Assembly: GCA_002751075.1 (NCBI GenBank)
Contig: NAOQ01000292.1
Span: forward strand, 10,901-38,423
Direction of reading: 5' to 3'
Source of the DNA: Ichthyophonus hoferi
Taxonomy: Eukaryota > Opisthokonta > Ichthyosporea > Ichthyophonida > Ichthyophonidae
Length of the DNA stretch: 27,523 nt
The position numbers and the translations under genes are program-made. The notes under the pieces were generated by a model that was not told the DNA's origin, searched no databases, and worked only from the letters and a program-made list of their open reading frames with translations. This document shows positions 10,921 to 21,981 of this stretch, piece after piece (position 1 is the stretch's first letter; each line of letters begins with the position of its first letter).

Positions 10921-11288
10921 ATGCATGGTTGTCCATGTTTGTTATGCATTGAATTGGAAGGGAATTCCTTTCTACGTAAGCAGGCTCCTCAATGAGCCTT
11001 TTTACGCTTTGTATGGCCTCCAGTCATGGGATATAAACACGCATCCACCTCTAGGATAATGGTCCGTTGTTATTGGTAGACTGACAGTGTGATTATGATT
11101 AATCGCAAACGAATATTTCAAATCAAGTGCGTAATCTGGCGCGACCCCATTGGCGTAAATATTTACGCATGCCACCCTTTGATTACGTCACTGTTCAGAA
11201 GTTAGATTAAGATTATTATCTCCAATCATGACTGATAACACACTTTTATTGGTGCATAATTTCAAATTACGGGGAAATATTTGAAATT
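10921..11288. repeat. Cluster of inverted repeats in the divergent spacer
   Basis: Four palindromes lie within 370 bases. CATGG/CCATG at 10924-10937 is flanked by ATGCAT on both sides. A two-part stem at 10975-11006 pairs CGTAA with TTACG and AGGCTC with GAGCCT around a six-base loop. GCGTAAATATTTACGC at 11153-11168 is a perfect 16-base palindrome. A 10-base stem AATTTCAAAT/ATTTGAAATT spans 11258-11288 with an 11-base loop. No gene overlaps them, and their role is unknown. Confidence 0.7.
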
Positions 11289-11495
11289 TCAAGGCTTCCC
11301 AAACCTACGCTACATTTTCGGAAAACATGCCATCGCACCATTGCAGACATTGTCCAACCCTAGGTTTAATTAGCTTTGTAGCCTATTTTTTGTCACCAAT
11401 AATAACGTGCTAGAGGATTAAATTTAGAAAATGATTGGTTAATTCTTTATTTTGTGAAAGGTTAAAGCTATAGGCATTAATTTGCTTTTCGAATT

Positions 11496-11520
11496 CCAAT
11501 TGATATTATATATATAAAGG
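11496..11520 (+). promoter_or_regulatory. Promoter-like CCAAT plus TATA element
   Basis: CCAAT at 11496-11500 is followed by an AT run ending TATATAAAGG at 11511-11520 and then by mixed sequence. It points rightwards towards the gene starting at 12997, about 1.5 kb away. That distance would be explained if the leader contains the pyrimidine-rich block at 11860-12660 as an intron. TATA-like strings are common in this AT-rich DNA, so confidence is low. Confidence 0.3.
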
Positions 11521-11859
11521 AGAGCGACAGACAGATTGATTGCATAATGAATTTATGCTTGAAGGATTTTCATGTGTGTGTGGCTTGTTGTGTTTCACAA
11601 AATATATAATATATTCGTTTTTTTTTGTGTTACCAATACCTCCTAGTATACCTACTTTATCCCACTACGTTTGGCAACACTCTTAGGCTAATATATGCAG
11701 TATACATCTGGTTCTTTAGTTCACACTTTCAGGCGACCCTTGCCTACTGGCTTACACGCCTTTTCACTGTAACTCAAATAAACCCTTGTGGATAAGCATT
11801 ATCAAACGGTGAGAAAACTTTTTTTATGGAAACCTAAACTATAAAGTACACTTGTAATC

Positions 11860-12660
11860 CTACCTGTTGTTTTCCTTTTTCTTTGTTATTTTTCTTTCTC
11901 TTTGTTTGCTCTATTATCTGTGTTTTGTATATTATCATTATGGTGGCCACCAGTTACTTGTTATAGTGTTTTTGTGTTATCTTGTATATTTTCTATTTTT
12001 TTTATTACCATCTATATATCTATTTTATTTTTATGTTTTATTAATTTATTATTTTGCACCTCTAACCTCGCCATGGTAATCTTATTCATACAAAAACAGA
12101 AATACAATACTTATTCACACAATTACTTTCTCTCCCCTCCTTTTTTCTTTATTTCTCCTTGATTTCTACTTGTATAAAAGTACGAAAAAGTCACAACCTT
12201 CAAAAGAAACTACATATTCTTTATACTACCTTTTAGTATTCCCCCGTCATCCCATATGATTCATATAACCATACATCATTCTTTTGTATATTTTACTTTT
12301 TCTTATATATTTTACATTATAACTGGTGTATTCTACGAATATATAAATTTACCCACAACCTATATATCGCTATGTATATACATACATCTATATATTACTA
12401 TCTTTTTTTACCTCTCTGAACACCCCCTAGCTTCTGATCATTTGCGCTCTTTCTTTCTCACAACAGTAAGCGCCTACCTACTCATTCTTACTTTCATATT
12501 CTCTCTTGTGTGTCTACACCTATTGACGTCGTCTTTCTTAAGCACTCCAAATGCATCTACCCTCATATCTCTATCATACCCAATAAGGCAATGCTCATAG
12601 TTACCAAATTTATCACACAAAAGAGCAAATGATATTTTACTTGTACATTCCCCCCCAACT
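11860..12660 (+). other. Pyrimidine-rich block, possible leader intron of the next gene
   Basis: About 800 bases in which the plus strand is strongly T/C-rich, the same skew seen in confirmed introns of plus-strand genes here (13303-13651, the end of 13988-14285, and 22043-22446). A possible donor GTGAGA starts at 11809 and possible acceptors lie at 12685-12686 and 12689-12690. A 24-codon open frame at 12691 and another frame ending at 12878 follow. If this is an intron, the 12997 gene has an upstream exon near 11545-11808. This is inference from composition. Confidence 0.3.
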
Positions 12661-12996
12661 CGTACTCACGCTCCACCCACTCTCAGACAGATGCATTGGA
12701 AACAGGAAAAAGGAAGAAAATCAATCCAGTTGATAGCCATAAAGGCAGTCAGATATTTCGAATAGACCCCTTACAAGGGTACAATGTTCAGTACTACGTT
12801 GAAATTAACGTTGAAATAATATTTATTTTAAAAAAATTGAGAACCCCACCCAAAGATCCCATTCAGTTAAAAATTTGAAAATTTATAGTAGCAAGGACAC
12901 CAATAATATATAATAATTAAAAACAAATATAATACCAGCAAAGAATAATAATAACTGCAAATAAGTACTCCGACTTGCTATCTATACTACACAAAC

Positions 12997-15452
12997 ATGT
13001 TGTTTATGAATAAGTTAAAACAACGTCGCCGGACGTTAGATGAGAACGAAGCCTCGGATCTGTACAACTCTACTTCGGCTAGTGTAAAGATATTATTGGA
13101 CCCTGCTACCATTGAAACCATTGAATTTCATCCTGGACTATTCCCCATGTTTAGGGGGGTCCAAGTAAACTTGGCAGTACTTTTACAGATGCGACTATGT
13201 ACTCCTGAGCGTATGTTACGTATTAATGCATTGTTGATTGGTATAAACTCCACATCTAGCCCTGATAAGATAGGAAAGATATTGAATAAATGCCGTGAAC
13301 AGGTATGATTTGAGGTGTTTGTGCGTATGGGGATAAATAATATTCAGTCTCTTTCTCTTTCTCTTTCTCTTTCTCCCTGTCTTTATTAATCATTTGCTCC
13401 TCTATTATATTTTCCTTCTGTATGTATATTTCTCATGTTTTCTGCCATGTTTCCTTACCTCTCCTAATCTACACTACATAACCCCATTGATTAAGCCATC
13501 ATGTGATCATGCCTCCTTCTCCTTCTCATCAGTAATTTATGTCTCACTACTCTTGTCTAGTACTCCTCACAGCTTTCTCGCTTCTTCTTTCTCTTTAGCC
13601 AGTCATAAACATTAATCAACAAACATAACCATATAAAAAATTGCATTGCAGGTCCGACGAGCCGGATTAGGTAATCGATTTAGTAGCAGCCACTACGCTA
13701 TATATAATCAGATAACAGCCCTCTATGAGGATTGGTGGCAGACCGCATGGCATTGTCCAATCAGACGCCGTGATGTACTTGACGACATCATCAGGGATAT
13801 GCGGCGGTATGTCCAGCCAGTCACAGCACCTACCAGTATTGATTCGCGTAAAGGGTTTAGAGATGATTATAATAGGAGGACCAAACTGCATTACGGTTTT
13901 AGTGAAGAGAAACGTTATATTGAGGACCCGAGAAATGCTCTTACTGTAGGACCGGGCATGATTATGGACTTTGATGATGATCCAAAGGTAGGTGTAGTAG
14001 CGTGTGTTTTGTTGTAGAGAATATAGGATGTGTAGGTTGATGGTATGGAAGGATTTTGTATGGTATCTCTATATACGTACATATCTGTATGTACTTGGAC
14101 ATGTTTTGACAACACATAGAGTTGCTAATCAGTATGGCTTTCATCTCTTTCTCGTTCTTGTATTCTTTCATTTTTACCTTTCTTTTCCTCCTCATTGATT
14201 GCTTTTATTTTATTTTCCAGTGGATTGGTTTGACCCCTCTCTCTCTCTCCTTCTATATATATATTTACTTCTTCTCCATTTGCAGATGCATTTGACGGTG
14301 CATTCGTCAACTCCTGCGCGGTACGAGTATGGTATGCCTACCTGTGATAACCTCTTAAGGCGCCCTGCTCCTACTCCGACTACAAAACCTCCTGGTATAC
14401 AAGATGGGCACCTATTTTCACCTCCCCCGTCGAGTCCGATTGCAAAACTGCAATCAAATAGGTATGTTATGAGATAAAAGAATGGTGTAGTGTGGAGACG
14501 ATAGTATGATAGGTATGCATATCTAAATAGAAATGGCATGTGAGGTTAAAAAAGATATATATAACTGAGCAAAGAGTGGATAGAGTGAGATATCAACAAA
14601 TTAGTATGTTGGTGAGTAAACTATACAATGCAATACAGACGAACTGCAAACGGTAGGGGAGAAAGAGCTGTGTAGATTTCAATTGTTACTATATCCATTT
14701 GGATTATCTATCTGTTGCCCATCTTTCTGTTCAAGTTATTCGTGGTCTTATATATATGTTATAAGCAAATTTTGAATATGACTATAGAATAGAAACAATG
14801 TATGTATGTATCTTTGTTTGCTCTGTCCAGTTAATTAGGTTACAATTTTGTATATTTACCGTGCGTATGTATGCATACCTACTCTCTTACATACATACTA
14901 TCATACCCTCTTATTTTCATCCCTTCCTTTTCTCATTCGCTCTTTGCACACAGAACATACACCTCCCAATTGCATTTGATAGCCGGTGAACTCGAATCCG
15001 AATTAGAAGACGAAAAATCTACCTCTACTATCCCCACGCCCCCTTCTCAAATTATAGTAGAGGATGTTGTAACCACTACCAGTACGGAGGAGGAGGAATC
15101 TGTAGATATGTGTATATTACCATCGCATCCGCATTCACCTACCTCGGCCTCCTGTCCCAACTGCAATATTCCTACTCCACCTCCTTTGCCACCGCCTCAA
15201 AAGTTTAGTGCCTACAAACGACTTACAAGCATGATTATGTCGGGTAAGAAAAAGAAAGATAATAAGGTTAAAGAATTGCGTGGCAGATTTACAACGTCGC
15301 CCGCTGAGATTATCCCATCAGGGGCTACTACCGCCTTACATAGCATAAAGGAGGATCCAGTGCTCAAACCAGGGCTCAGGAAGCTAGCCCTGCAAAAGAA
15401 AGATAATGAAATGGACCATCAAATCGTGTTCCGCAGACCGTCTCTGCCTTAA
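12997..15452 (+). CDS. Four-exon protein of unknown family, acidic/proline-rich C-terminal half
   Basis: Exons 12997-13302, 13652-13987, 14286-14461 and 14954-15452 join in one frame (intron phases 0, 0, 2) to give 438 residues. All borders are GT-AG with good acceptors. The first 214 residues look like a folded domain (hydrophobic, with DWLPATIE-like helical character; WWQTAW near 134-139) that I do not recognise. From about residue 214 the chain becomes low-complexity: an acidic FDDDP at the end of exon 2, Pro/Thr/Ser-rich stretches, ELESELEDE and EEEE clusters, one CPNC pair, PPPLPPP and a basic GKKKKDNKVK near 370, which could be a nuclear signal. The start ATG has A at -3 (good context); Met4 is an alternative. 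The stop is doubled (TAATAA). Intron 1 contains a CTTTCT repeat. Function unknown. Confidence 0.75.
13347..13375 (+). repeat. CTTTCT hexanucleotide microsatellite
   Basis: About four to five tandem CTTTCT units in intron 1 of the 12997 gene. They add to the pyrimidine skew of that intron. Confidence 0.85.
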
Positions 15453-17849
15453 TAAGAAGATAATAAGAAGATGTAGAGGAGATGTTAGTGATGGCAGTGT
15501 TTGTTTTTAAATTGGTTTTGCCCAGTATTATTAGTACTTCTGCATGTCAATGGTTGTACCATAATGTGTAAAGAGGAAAGAGTAGGAGCTATTCGCATGT
15601 TATTAATTTGTATTTTAATGGGGTTAGCCCAGCACTATTACTATTAATTTTCTTGGTTCCTAGTTCTACTTGTAAGGATGATTCTGTAGTGTAAAGAATG
15701 AAGACAAAAATGTTCAAATTATAGCGTAAATTAAAGTATAGCCCCACAGTGAAATGGATAAACCTCAAATTACACACATATGCACACACATATATTTATG
15801 CACGTACTTACACATGTGCAATTACATACATATTCACATCTGTTTGTATCAGCAATCACAAAGCTTTAATAAATGAGATCCACCAATCAATGGTGTGAAT
15901 TTATACCAATCAACCCCTTGGTCTTTTGGATGGAATGTTAGTAAGACCGGGTCCGTCTAAATTTATTCAGGCGAACTTACGCATGCATATCAGTGTATTT
16001 GACTACTGCAGTATATATATATAGTTCTATTGAGATATTAATGTGTTCAGGATTAGATATCTATTTATATCGTCATAACTACTTGATATTACAGAAAATT
16101 TCTACTGCCAATCGAGTCCCAAAAAGATAACCAGTGTAGTGAAAACCCGCCAATCAGAGGACATCTCGGACGAAAAAAAAGTATGCCATTATGTTACATG
16201 CAATTACAGGATATACCATGATATTCCATGTTAATCCAAGATAATGAGATGTAATTTGATATTGCTGTGACAAACCTAGGCACAAGTAAACTATTATGTT
16301 ACTTAAAATTTGTACTGGTTTCTGATCAAGTGTATAATTTGTACTTAGCTGCTGGTATTATGCTCCAATAACTGCTCTTCCCTCATAAGATGTAAAAGTA
16401 TAATGTGGTAAAGAAAGTTAATAGATAGCTATCACGCAACTACTTAAAGATTTTACCCTTGCTTATATTATTATCAAGGCTAAGCATTATGTGCCATCAA
16501 AAACAAGAATATAAGATTGGATATTTTTTCCTTGGGAAACATGCATTTGTCAGTCCAAAATGCAATCTTGAGATATCATTAGTGAACCAGGTTGCTTTTC
16601 AAGGGCAGCCTGGCTTTGTTTCATTGATAGTGGCAGCCAGCTATTGTGTTGATCTTACATAATCTGCAGGGGAGTCTTCATAACTAAGGTTAAGATATTT
16701 CTCTCCTAAGTAGTTTTGAATTGTACTTCTTACTACGTTTTATTTTGACAATTTATGTATTTATAAGCCAAAAAAAAACATCTCATGCTTTTTACAGCTT
16801 GCAACAAACATGGCACGTTTATTATTAAACGTGTTGATTTTAGCCTGTATAGTAATTACCTCATTCATGTTCAGGATGACAGCTATTGCAAGCAGAGAAT
16901 TTAGGATAAAACCAATATAGCCTTCCTTTAATATCACTGTAGAATTAGGAGTCCCCAATCCGTCTCAGACAGAACCTTTTTTATATTTTCTAAATACAGT
17001 ATATTATATATAGAATACGTCAGAACCCATTATTAACTGATTAGATAATCTTAGTAAATCTAAATACTTTTGGGCTATTAAAAAATTCAGGTTGACTTGT
17101 ATTGCAAGCTGGATCCTAAAAATGAATAAACTCGGGCTTGTGCCTTTCCTTAAAAGTTACTTTTCATTGAGACTTGATTAATTTTATTACTACGCGAACT
17201 CTCTTTGATACATCCATCCATTAATTAATGGAATTTACCATTAAAAATTCTATCTTGGATGTTAAGTATTCTCTTGATAAATGGAAGACACCATTTTTTT
17301 AATGTTTGTGTGACCAATCGCCATAAAGACCATTAGGCAATTATGACGTCAGTGTATTGTTTATGTAACTAAATCTGCAACGTACGATTGGGTAGCCACT
17401 ACAGCTGGCATATATTTCAAACCGCGATTCCAACCTCAAAGATAGTCTCGGGGGATTCATCTATAATGCAAATTTCCGACAGGCAAGTTTTGGATTAACG
17501 AGTTTCCTTTATCAATCATATTTTAATCATTGTAAAAATCAATAGTCTAATCTGTAGCATCACCAATAGAATGAGATATTAATCATATATAAACCCCCAG
17601 AAATAAATTCATTTCAATCCTGAGCCAAGGCGTGTTAGCTGCGCCTATCAAACGTGACCTTGAAGCTTATGTACAGTACCACTAAATGCATGAGTGAAAG
17701 AGAGCTCTACGTATCCGGTACAACGTTGAAACTGTGTTAATACTACAATGACTATATTATTTTCGTTTCTCATTGCATATTTTTGAAGCGCCCATGACAT
17801 ACTTTGATATTAAATATCTACTTTGACCGAGTTCCAGAGCATACAGACA
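15453..17849. other. Spacer between the unknown gene and the RAP gene
   Basis: It holds the 3' region of the gene ending at 15452 (an AATAAA lies at 15868-15873, rather distant) and the promoter of the RAP gene. Open frames such as 16489-16662 have no recognisable domain. One tiny ORF with a signal-peptide-like sequence is listed separately at 16810. A TGACGTCA-like site is at 17345-17352. CCAAT pentamers occur in 15880-16160 and 17318-17570 but are sparse between. Confidence 0.5.
16810..16920 (+). CDS. Possible small secreted peptide, 36 residues
   Basis: The ORF runs from an ATG in strong context (A at -3, G at +4) to a TAG at 16918-16920. It begins MARLLLNVLILACIVITSF, which has the basic-then-hydrophobic layout of a signal peptide, followed by a short basic remainder ending in RIKPI. 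An AT-rich genome yields hydrophobic short frames by chance, and there is no neighbouring copy or domain to support it, so it may be spurious. It could also be the first exon of a longer gene, though I found no clear donor. Confidence 0.2.
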   Translation: MARLLLNVLILACIVITSFMFRMTAIASREFRIKPI

Positions 17850-20465
17850 ATGGCTGGCTTATTTAAGAATGGCTGTGGCACCCAGGTGTTGGCAAGTGTG
17901 AAAACAAATGAACTTGCTCTTAAAAAACTCTTTGAGTTAAGCATAGATGAAGCTGTCAAATTAGACCTTATCACTATAAAAACCCTCATTCGTGCATTCC
18001 AGTCATCTCTTGAGTTACTCCATTTACCTATGTTATCTGTATGTGCCCGGAATGTAGGTCGCCTACACTCATTAAACCGCTCAGCAAACCAAATTGAGAC
18101 ACATGCGGCCATTTCCAGTGCTTCAAAAAGGGCTTTGAAATTTTCTGGACAGCTTCAAGAACAAGACGTCAACAATTTTTTGTTGGCAAGTCAGAATGGT
18201 CTGATGAAGAATATACCTAATTTCTATTGTACACTGGAGCAACGCGCTATTGATCTTGCACCTAAAGTAGAGCCTGGTATTCTGCTTGATCTTGTGGCCC
18301 ATTATTACAAAACAGGTTCACAGTCTACCCAACTTTACGGATCTAGCGCAGCAATACTATATCCTAAGGTTAAGGTTATTGTAACCCCCTTGCCCTGTCG
18401 AATCCTAGAAACTTTTGGCATGGTTAACTATAGAGATAGACAGCTTCTGATTGCCCTCTCTGCCCGAATTGCTCGCGACGCAGCAGAATTAAATAATAAA
18501 CAGGTGGCATCTTCAATGTGGTGTTTTGCCAAATTGCAACACAAAGATGAATATTGTTTACATGCGCTTAGTTCCCGGGCTTTGAAACTCACAAAGACAT
18601 TTACACTGTCTGAGCTTAATAATATTATTAGCGCTTTTGGTAAAGGGTATGTAGAAGAAAATGGGCCTTTGGTAAACAAAATTTTAAAACGGACAACGGA
18701 CTTAACGCCTGAAATGGATGTCAGTGACGTTAATTACCTAATCAGCAATTGTTCAAAACAAAGAATAGAACCACTTGAGCTTATGAAAGCCGTCTCAGAG
18801 AGAGCAGATAAACTTATTCCTGAGACACCTGCAAAAATGATTGGGGTTCTATCAAATGAATTTGCTAAGTTGCAATACAAGAATCCTTCTTTTATGGTTA
18901 ACCTGGCCAAACGGGCTGCTGTGGTAGCACCGGAGATGACTGCTGTTGATATCTCTAAGACTATGAATGCACTCACGCACTTACAGGTTAATGTCCCTGA
19001 AGCTGTAAACAATATGAATACAAGAGCCTTTACTATAATTGAAACAATGCGGGATGTAGACTTGGGACTTTTGATGAACGCCTTTGCAAAGGGAAATATA
19101 AAGGACATACCATTAATAACTGCTATGATACATCATGCAGCTCATACCCCTTCCAGAATGTCTCCCAACGCTTTATCACAAATTTTTAACGCGCTTGCAA
19201 GATTAAGGCTGCAACCCAAGGATACTTCTAAACTTCTTGAACGGGTGCAAACTGTAGCACCCCTAATGGATAGTCAACATATTCCTGTCATTTTAAATGC
19301 TTATGTTATTCTAGGCTTGGACAATAAGGACGTATTTGAAACTCTTATGTCCCAGGTACCCCGAATTCTTTCCGATAGAAGAATCAAGGGACAAGGCATC
19401 TCTATGATATACAACGCTTGTGTGAGGCAGAATTATCCTATAAACCATAATATAATACAACAATCGTTAAAGGTTTTGGAAAACATGAATTCCAAGGGTA
19501 CACTTTCGGCTCAAAGTATGGCTCTTATTACGCAAGGTCTAGGTCGATTTGCAACTGATTTGCATTTGGCTGAAACCTTTGTGCGAGCAGTTGCACCTAC
19601 ATTAATACCAAAAACTTATCAGGAAAGTTATTTAATGTTGATTCTAAGTGGAATGGCAGCCATGAGGCTAAATGACTTTAGTCTCATTTCAAAGGTATTA
19701 ACACAGTTAGAAACATTCCGTCAACCACTCTTAGAGATTACGCAGGTATCTGTAGGGTACTCTCTTTCCGTGTTGAACTACCCGGACAACGCTCTGATTC
19801 GGAAGTGGTTAGAAAGATGTGTACTTAAAGAAACCTTAGTTGACAACCGTGCCCTGTCTCTTACCTTGTACATGGCCGCCATATACCCGACCAACGTGGA
19901 TATAATGAGAAAGTTGTGGATACGTTGTTTGTCATTGATATATAAGAATGATGATATTGACTTGGATGATGCCAATCTACCTCAAATACACCAGGCCTTC
20001 TGGGCGCTAAAAGTAGATATGCCTGAGTTGGCCAATGAACTTGAACGTAATGAAAAATATCAAAAGATGCTGGAAATAAGCGCAACAGCCTTTCGAAAGG
20101 AAGCAGAAGATGGAATAGTTAGTTCAAACGCACAAAAAGAAGTAATGGCATATTATCGCTCCCTAGGTTACTCCGTAGAAGAAGAATACATGGTGCCAGG
20201 GGTAAATTTGAGGGTGGACGGATGGTTTAAAGGAACAAAAACTGTAGTGGAAGTAGATGGTGTTTATCATTTTGGCGTTGTAAACAAAGAGCTAATTGTG
20301 GGTAAATCAATTATTAAGAGAAAAATTCTTAGGGGATTAGGATATAATATACTGGTTGTAAAAGTACGTGATTATCATGACATGAAAGATATGGGTGAAG
20401 CTAAAACTTTTTTAAGTGCGTTACTCAATCCACATTTATCATTAGTTCAGAAGTGCAAGTCTTGA
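17850..20465 (+). CDS. Heptatricopeptide-like repeat protein with RAP domain
   Basis: Intronless, 871 residues from the ATG at 17850 (A at -3, G at +4). Helical repeats about 37 residues apart start near residues 103, 141, 179, 215, 252, 290, 326, 364, 401, 438 and 474, each with a pattern like NNIISAFGKG, MNALTHLQ or FNALARLRL. This matches the heptatricopeptide repeats described in organellar RNA-binding proteins of apicomplexans. The C-terminus (about 775-835) is a RAP domain: LRVDGWF at 787-793, KTVVEVDGVYHF at 797-808, then GKSIIKRKILRGLGYNIL at 818-835, a fold related to restriction-endonuclease-like domains. The inferred role is binding and processing or protecting mitochondrial (or plastid) RNA. 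The N-terminus is not a textbook targeting peptide. CCAAT/ATTGG pentamers occur only three times, near the chance level. An ATTAAA at 20601-20606 could be the polyadenylation signal. Confidence 0.85.
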   Translation: MAGLFKNGCGTQVLASVKTNELALKKLFELSIDEAVKLDLITIKTLIRAFQSSLELLHLPMLSVCARNVGRLHSLNRSANQIETHAAISSASKRALKFSGQLQEQDVNNFLLASQNGLMKNIPNFYCTLEQRAIDLAPKVEPGILLDLVAHYYKTGSQSTQLYGSSAAILYPKVKVIVTPLPCRILETFGMVNYRDRQLLIALSARIARDAAELNNKQVASSMWCFAKLQHKDEYCLHALSSRALKLTKTFTLSELNNIISAFGKGYVEENGPLVNKILKRTTDLTPEMDVSDVNYLISNCSKQRIEPLELMKAVSERADKLIPETPAKMIGVLSNEFAKLQYKNPSFMVNLAKRAAVVAPEMTAVDISKTMNALTHLQVNVPEAVNNMNTRAFTIIETMRDVDLGLLMNAFAKGNIKDIPLITAMIHHAAHTPSRMSPNALSQIFNALARLRLQPKDTSKLLERVQTVAPLMDSQHIPVILNAYVILGLDNKDVFETLMSQVPRILSDRRIKGQGISMIYNACVRQNYPINHNIIQQSLKVLENMNSKGTLSAQSMALITQGLGRFATDLHLAETFVRAVAPTLIPKTYQESYLMLILSGMAAMRLNDFSLISKVLTQLETFRQPLLEITQVSVGYSLSVLNYPDNALIRKWLERCVLKETLVDNRALSLTLYMAAIYPTNVDIMRKLWIRCLSLIYKNDDIDLDDANLPQIHQAFWALKVDMPELANELERNEKYQKMLEISATAFRKEAEDGIVSSNAQKEVMAYYRSLGYSVEEEYMVPGVNLRVDGWFKGTKTVVEVDGVYHFGVVNKELIVGKSIIKRKILRGLGYNILVVKVRDYHDMKDMGEAKTFLSALLNPHLSLVQKCKS

Positions 20466-21860
20466 ATATATGCATATGTATCGAGTATTTAGATACAGTT
20501 ATTCACTTATAGTCATCATTATAATCAATATGGTGTACCCATACATCCTACACATATACATATTAAGAAGCCTTTTATGTGTATGCTCAAAAGTAATGAT
20601 ATTAAATGGTAAATATATTTTGTTGCTATTTTAAGCCTTTATTTTTAACGATATTTTCTTTATAAATTAAAGGGGAAGACAATGGACTGGATTCCTTTGT
20701 ATAAAAATATATGCGTTCTCAAAATTTAATTTATTGAAATGGCTATTACCTATTTTTTACCAATGCCATATTGCTATTAAATGCTATTGCATATATAAAT
20801 GTTGGGATAATATATAATACATACTATATATAATATCAATCCATAACTGTAAATCAATTGTCTGGTTTTTGGTTTTCTAAGAGATATCGACAGTAGCATT
20901 TCATAGGTGATTTTCGGTACTATCCTGTAGTATTCGTGTTTGTTTAGAATGATTTATGTTTAGTCAGGGGTGATACCAATACATTCCACCAATGGATTAG
21001 TAGGATGTAGTCTAGATTAAGTTACAATTGGTTAATAACATTGGTGATTTATAGCACGTTTTTTATTGCATAAAAGGCGCAAGTATGGCCGTAACCAAAA
21101 GTAGTAGCAGCAACTATATTATAGACATAAACTATATAAATAAACTTGTAATCATATTTATTAAACAAGTAAATGCCAAATGAAAAGGCATAATGGTATG
21201 TAACGCAGTCTATTTATATATCAGACCATATTTAAATTATCAGTAAGTATGCACTATGATTATCTATTTTGCCTAAGGTACAACTATATATTTAATAGCT
21301 ATCTATGCCTTTAAGCTGGAAGGCGATAGGAGGGGCTAGGATTACTATTCAAGTCTTTCAGTGAGGGCATTTAACTAAAGACTTGGTTTATAATAGAACA
21401 ACGTCGTTGGACGAAAACGGAACTAAGAAATTTAGCAGGCCTCACAGTCGAAAGGAATCGCCAATATTCTTCCTTATCTTTAAATTCATCCGCTATTAAA
21501 ATGATTTTATACAGGCTTTAGAAAAACCAATTAGTATTCTACAGTTCCGGTATATTAGTGACATCGGACCATACCCAGAGATCCTATATCGTAATCTTCC
21601 ATCAGATCCTACCATATCTCACCATACCCTACAGTCATCCTGAAATATATGGGGGAATATCATTAATCGCCCCTTGGCATTTAAGTCTTGCCCAAACGAC
21701 ACGTGACACGGCCAATAATCCGCCAGACAATATCTCATTCAAATAAAGGCATTTACTAAATCAACCAATAAAATATTTTTTAAAAATATAAATATTTAAA
21801 ACCAATCAACCATTAGCTATCTAAATTATAATCATTACGTGTTAAATTGATTAGGATATT
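20466..21860. other. Spacer between the RAP gene and BZW
   Basis: AT-rich spacer with the 3' region of the RAP gene and the BZW promoter. I see no supported exon; the 62-residue frame near 21558 starts at GTG and has no domain. CCAAT/ATTGG pentamers reappear here (about 20759, 20977, 20992, 21026, 21527, 21715, 21764, 21802). No clear TATA box could be chosen. Confidence 0.5.
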
Positions 21861-21899
21861 ATGGCGGATGAAACGAGTTTTCCCTCTCTCCAGACTTAG
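21861..21899 (+). promoter_or_regulatory. Upstream ORF in the BZW leader
   Basis: A 12-residue ORF begins ATGGCGGATG at 21861 and ends TAG at 21897-21899, about 80 bases before the BZW start. If transcription starts upstream of it, it would reduce initiation at BZW. The transcription start is unknown, and a short pyrimidine-rich segment ending TTTTCTAG at about 21944 could be the end of a tiny leader intron. Confidence 0.35.
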
Positions 21900-21981
21900 T
21901 GTAACTCGAGTATTTTATCTATATTCTTTTTTTATCTTTTCTAGAGCGACTACCGCCCTTCTGCCTCCTCCACACTACTGT

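Noticed and set aside
12691-12878. Coding exon upstream of 12997
   Set aside because: The open frames here end in stops before any convincing donor; they are more likely leader sequence.
17850-20465. Horizontal transfer of the RAP gene as an established fact
   Set aside because: Lack of introns and low pentamer density also apply to the BTB gene, so they may simply mark intronless genes; without a tree, transfer is only one option.
13018-21420. Similar ACAACGTCG..GGACG strings at 13020 and 21400
   Set aside because: The match is short, one copy is coding, and the flanks are unrelated.
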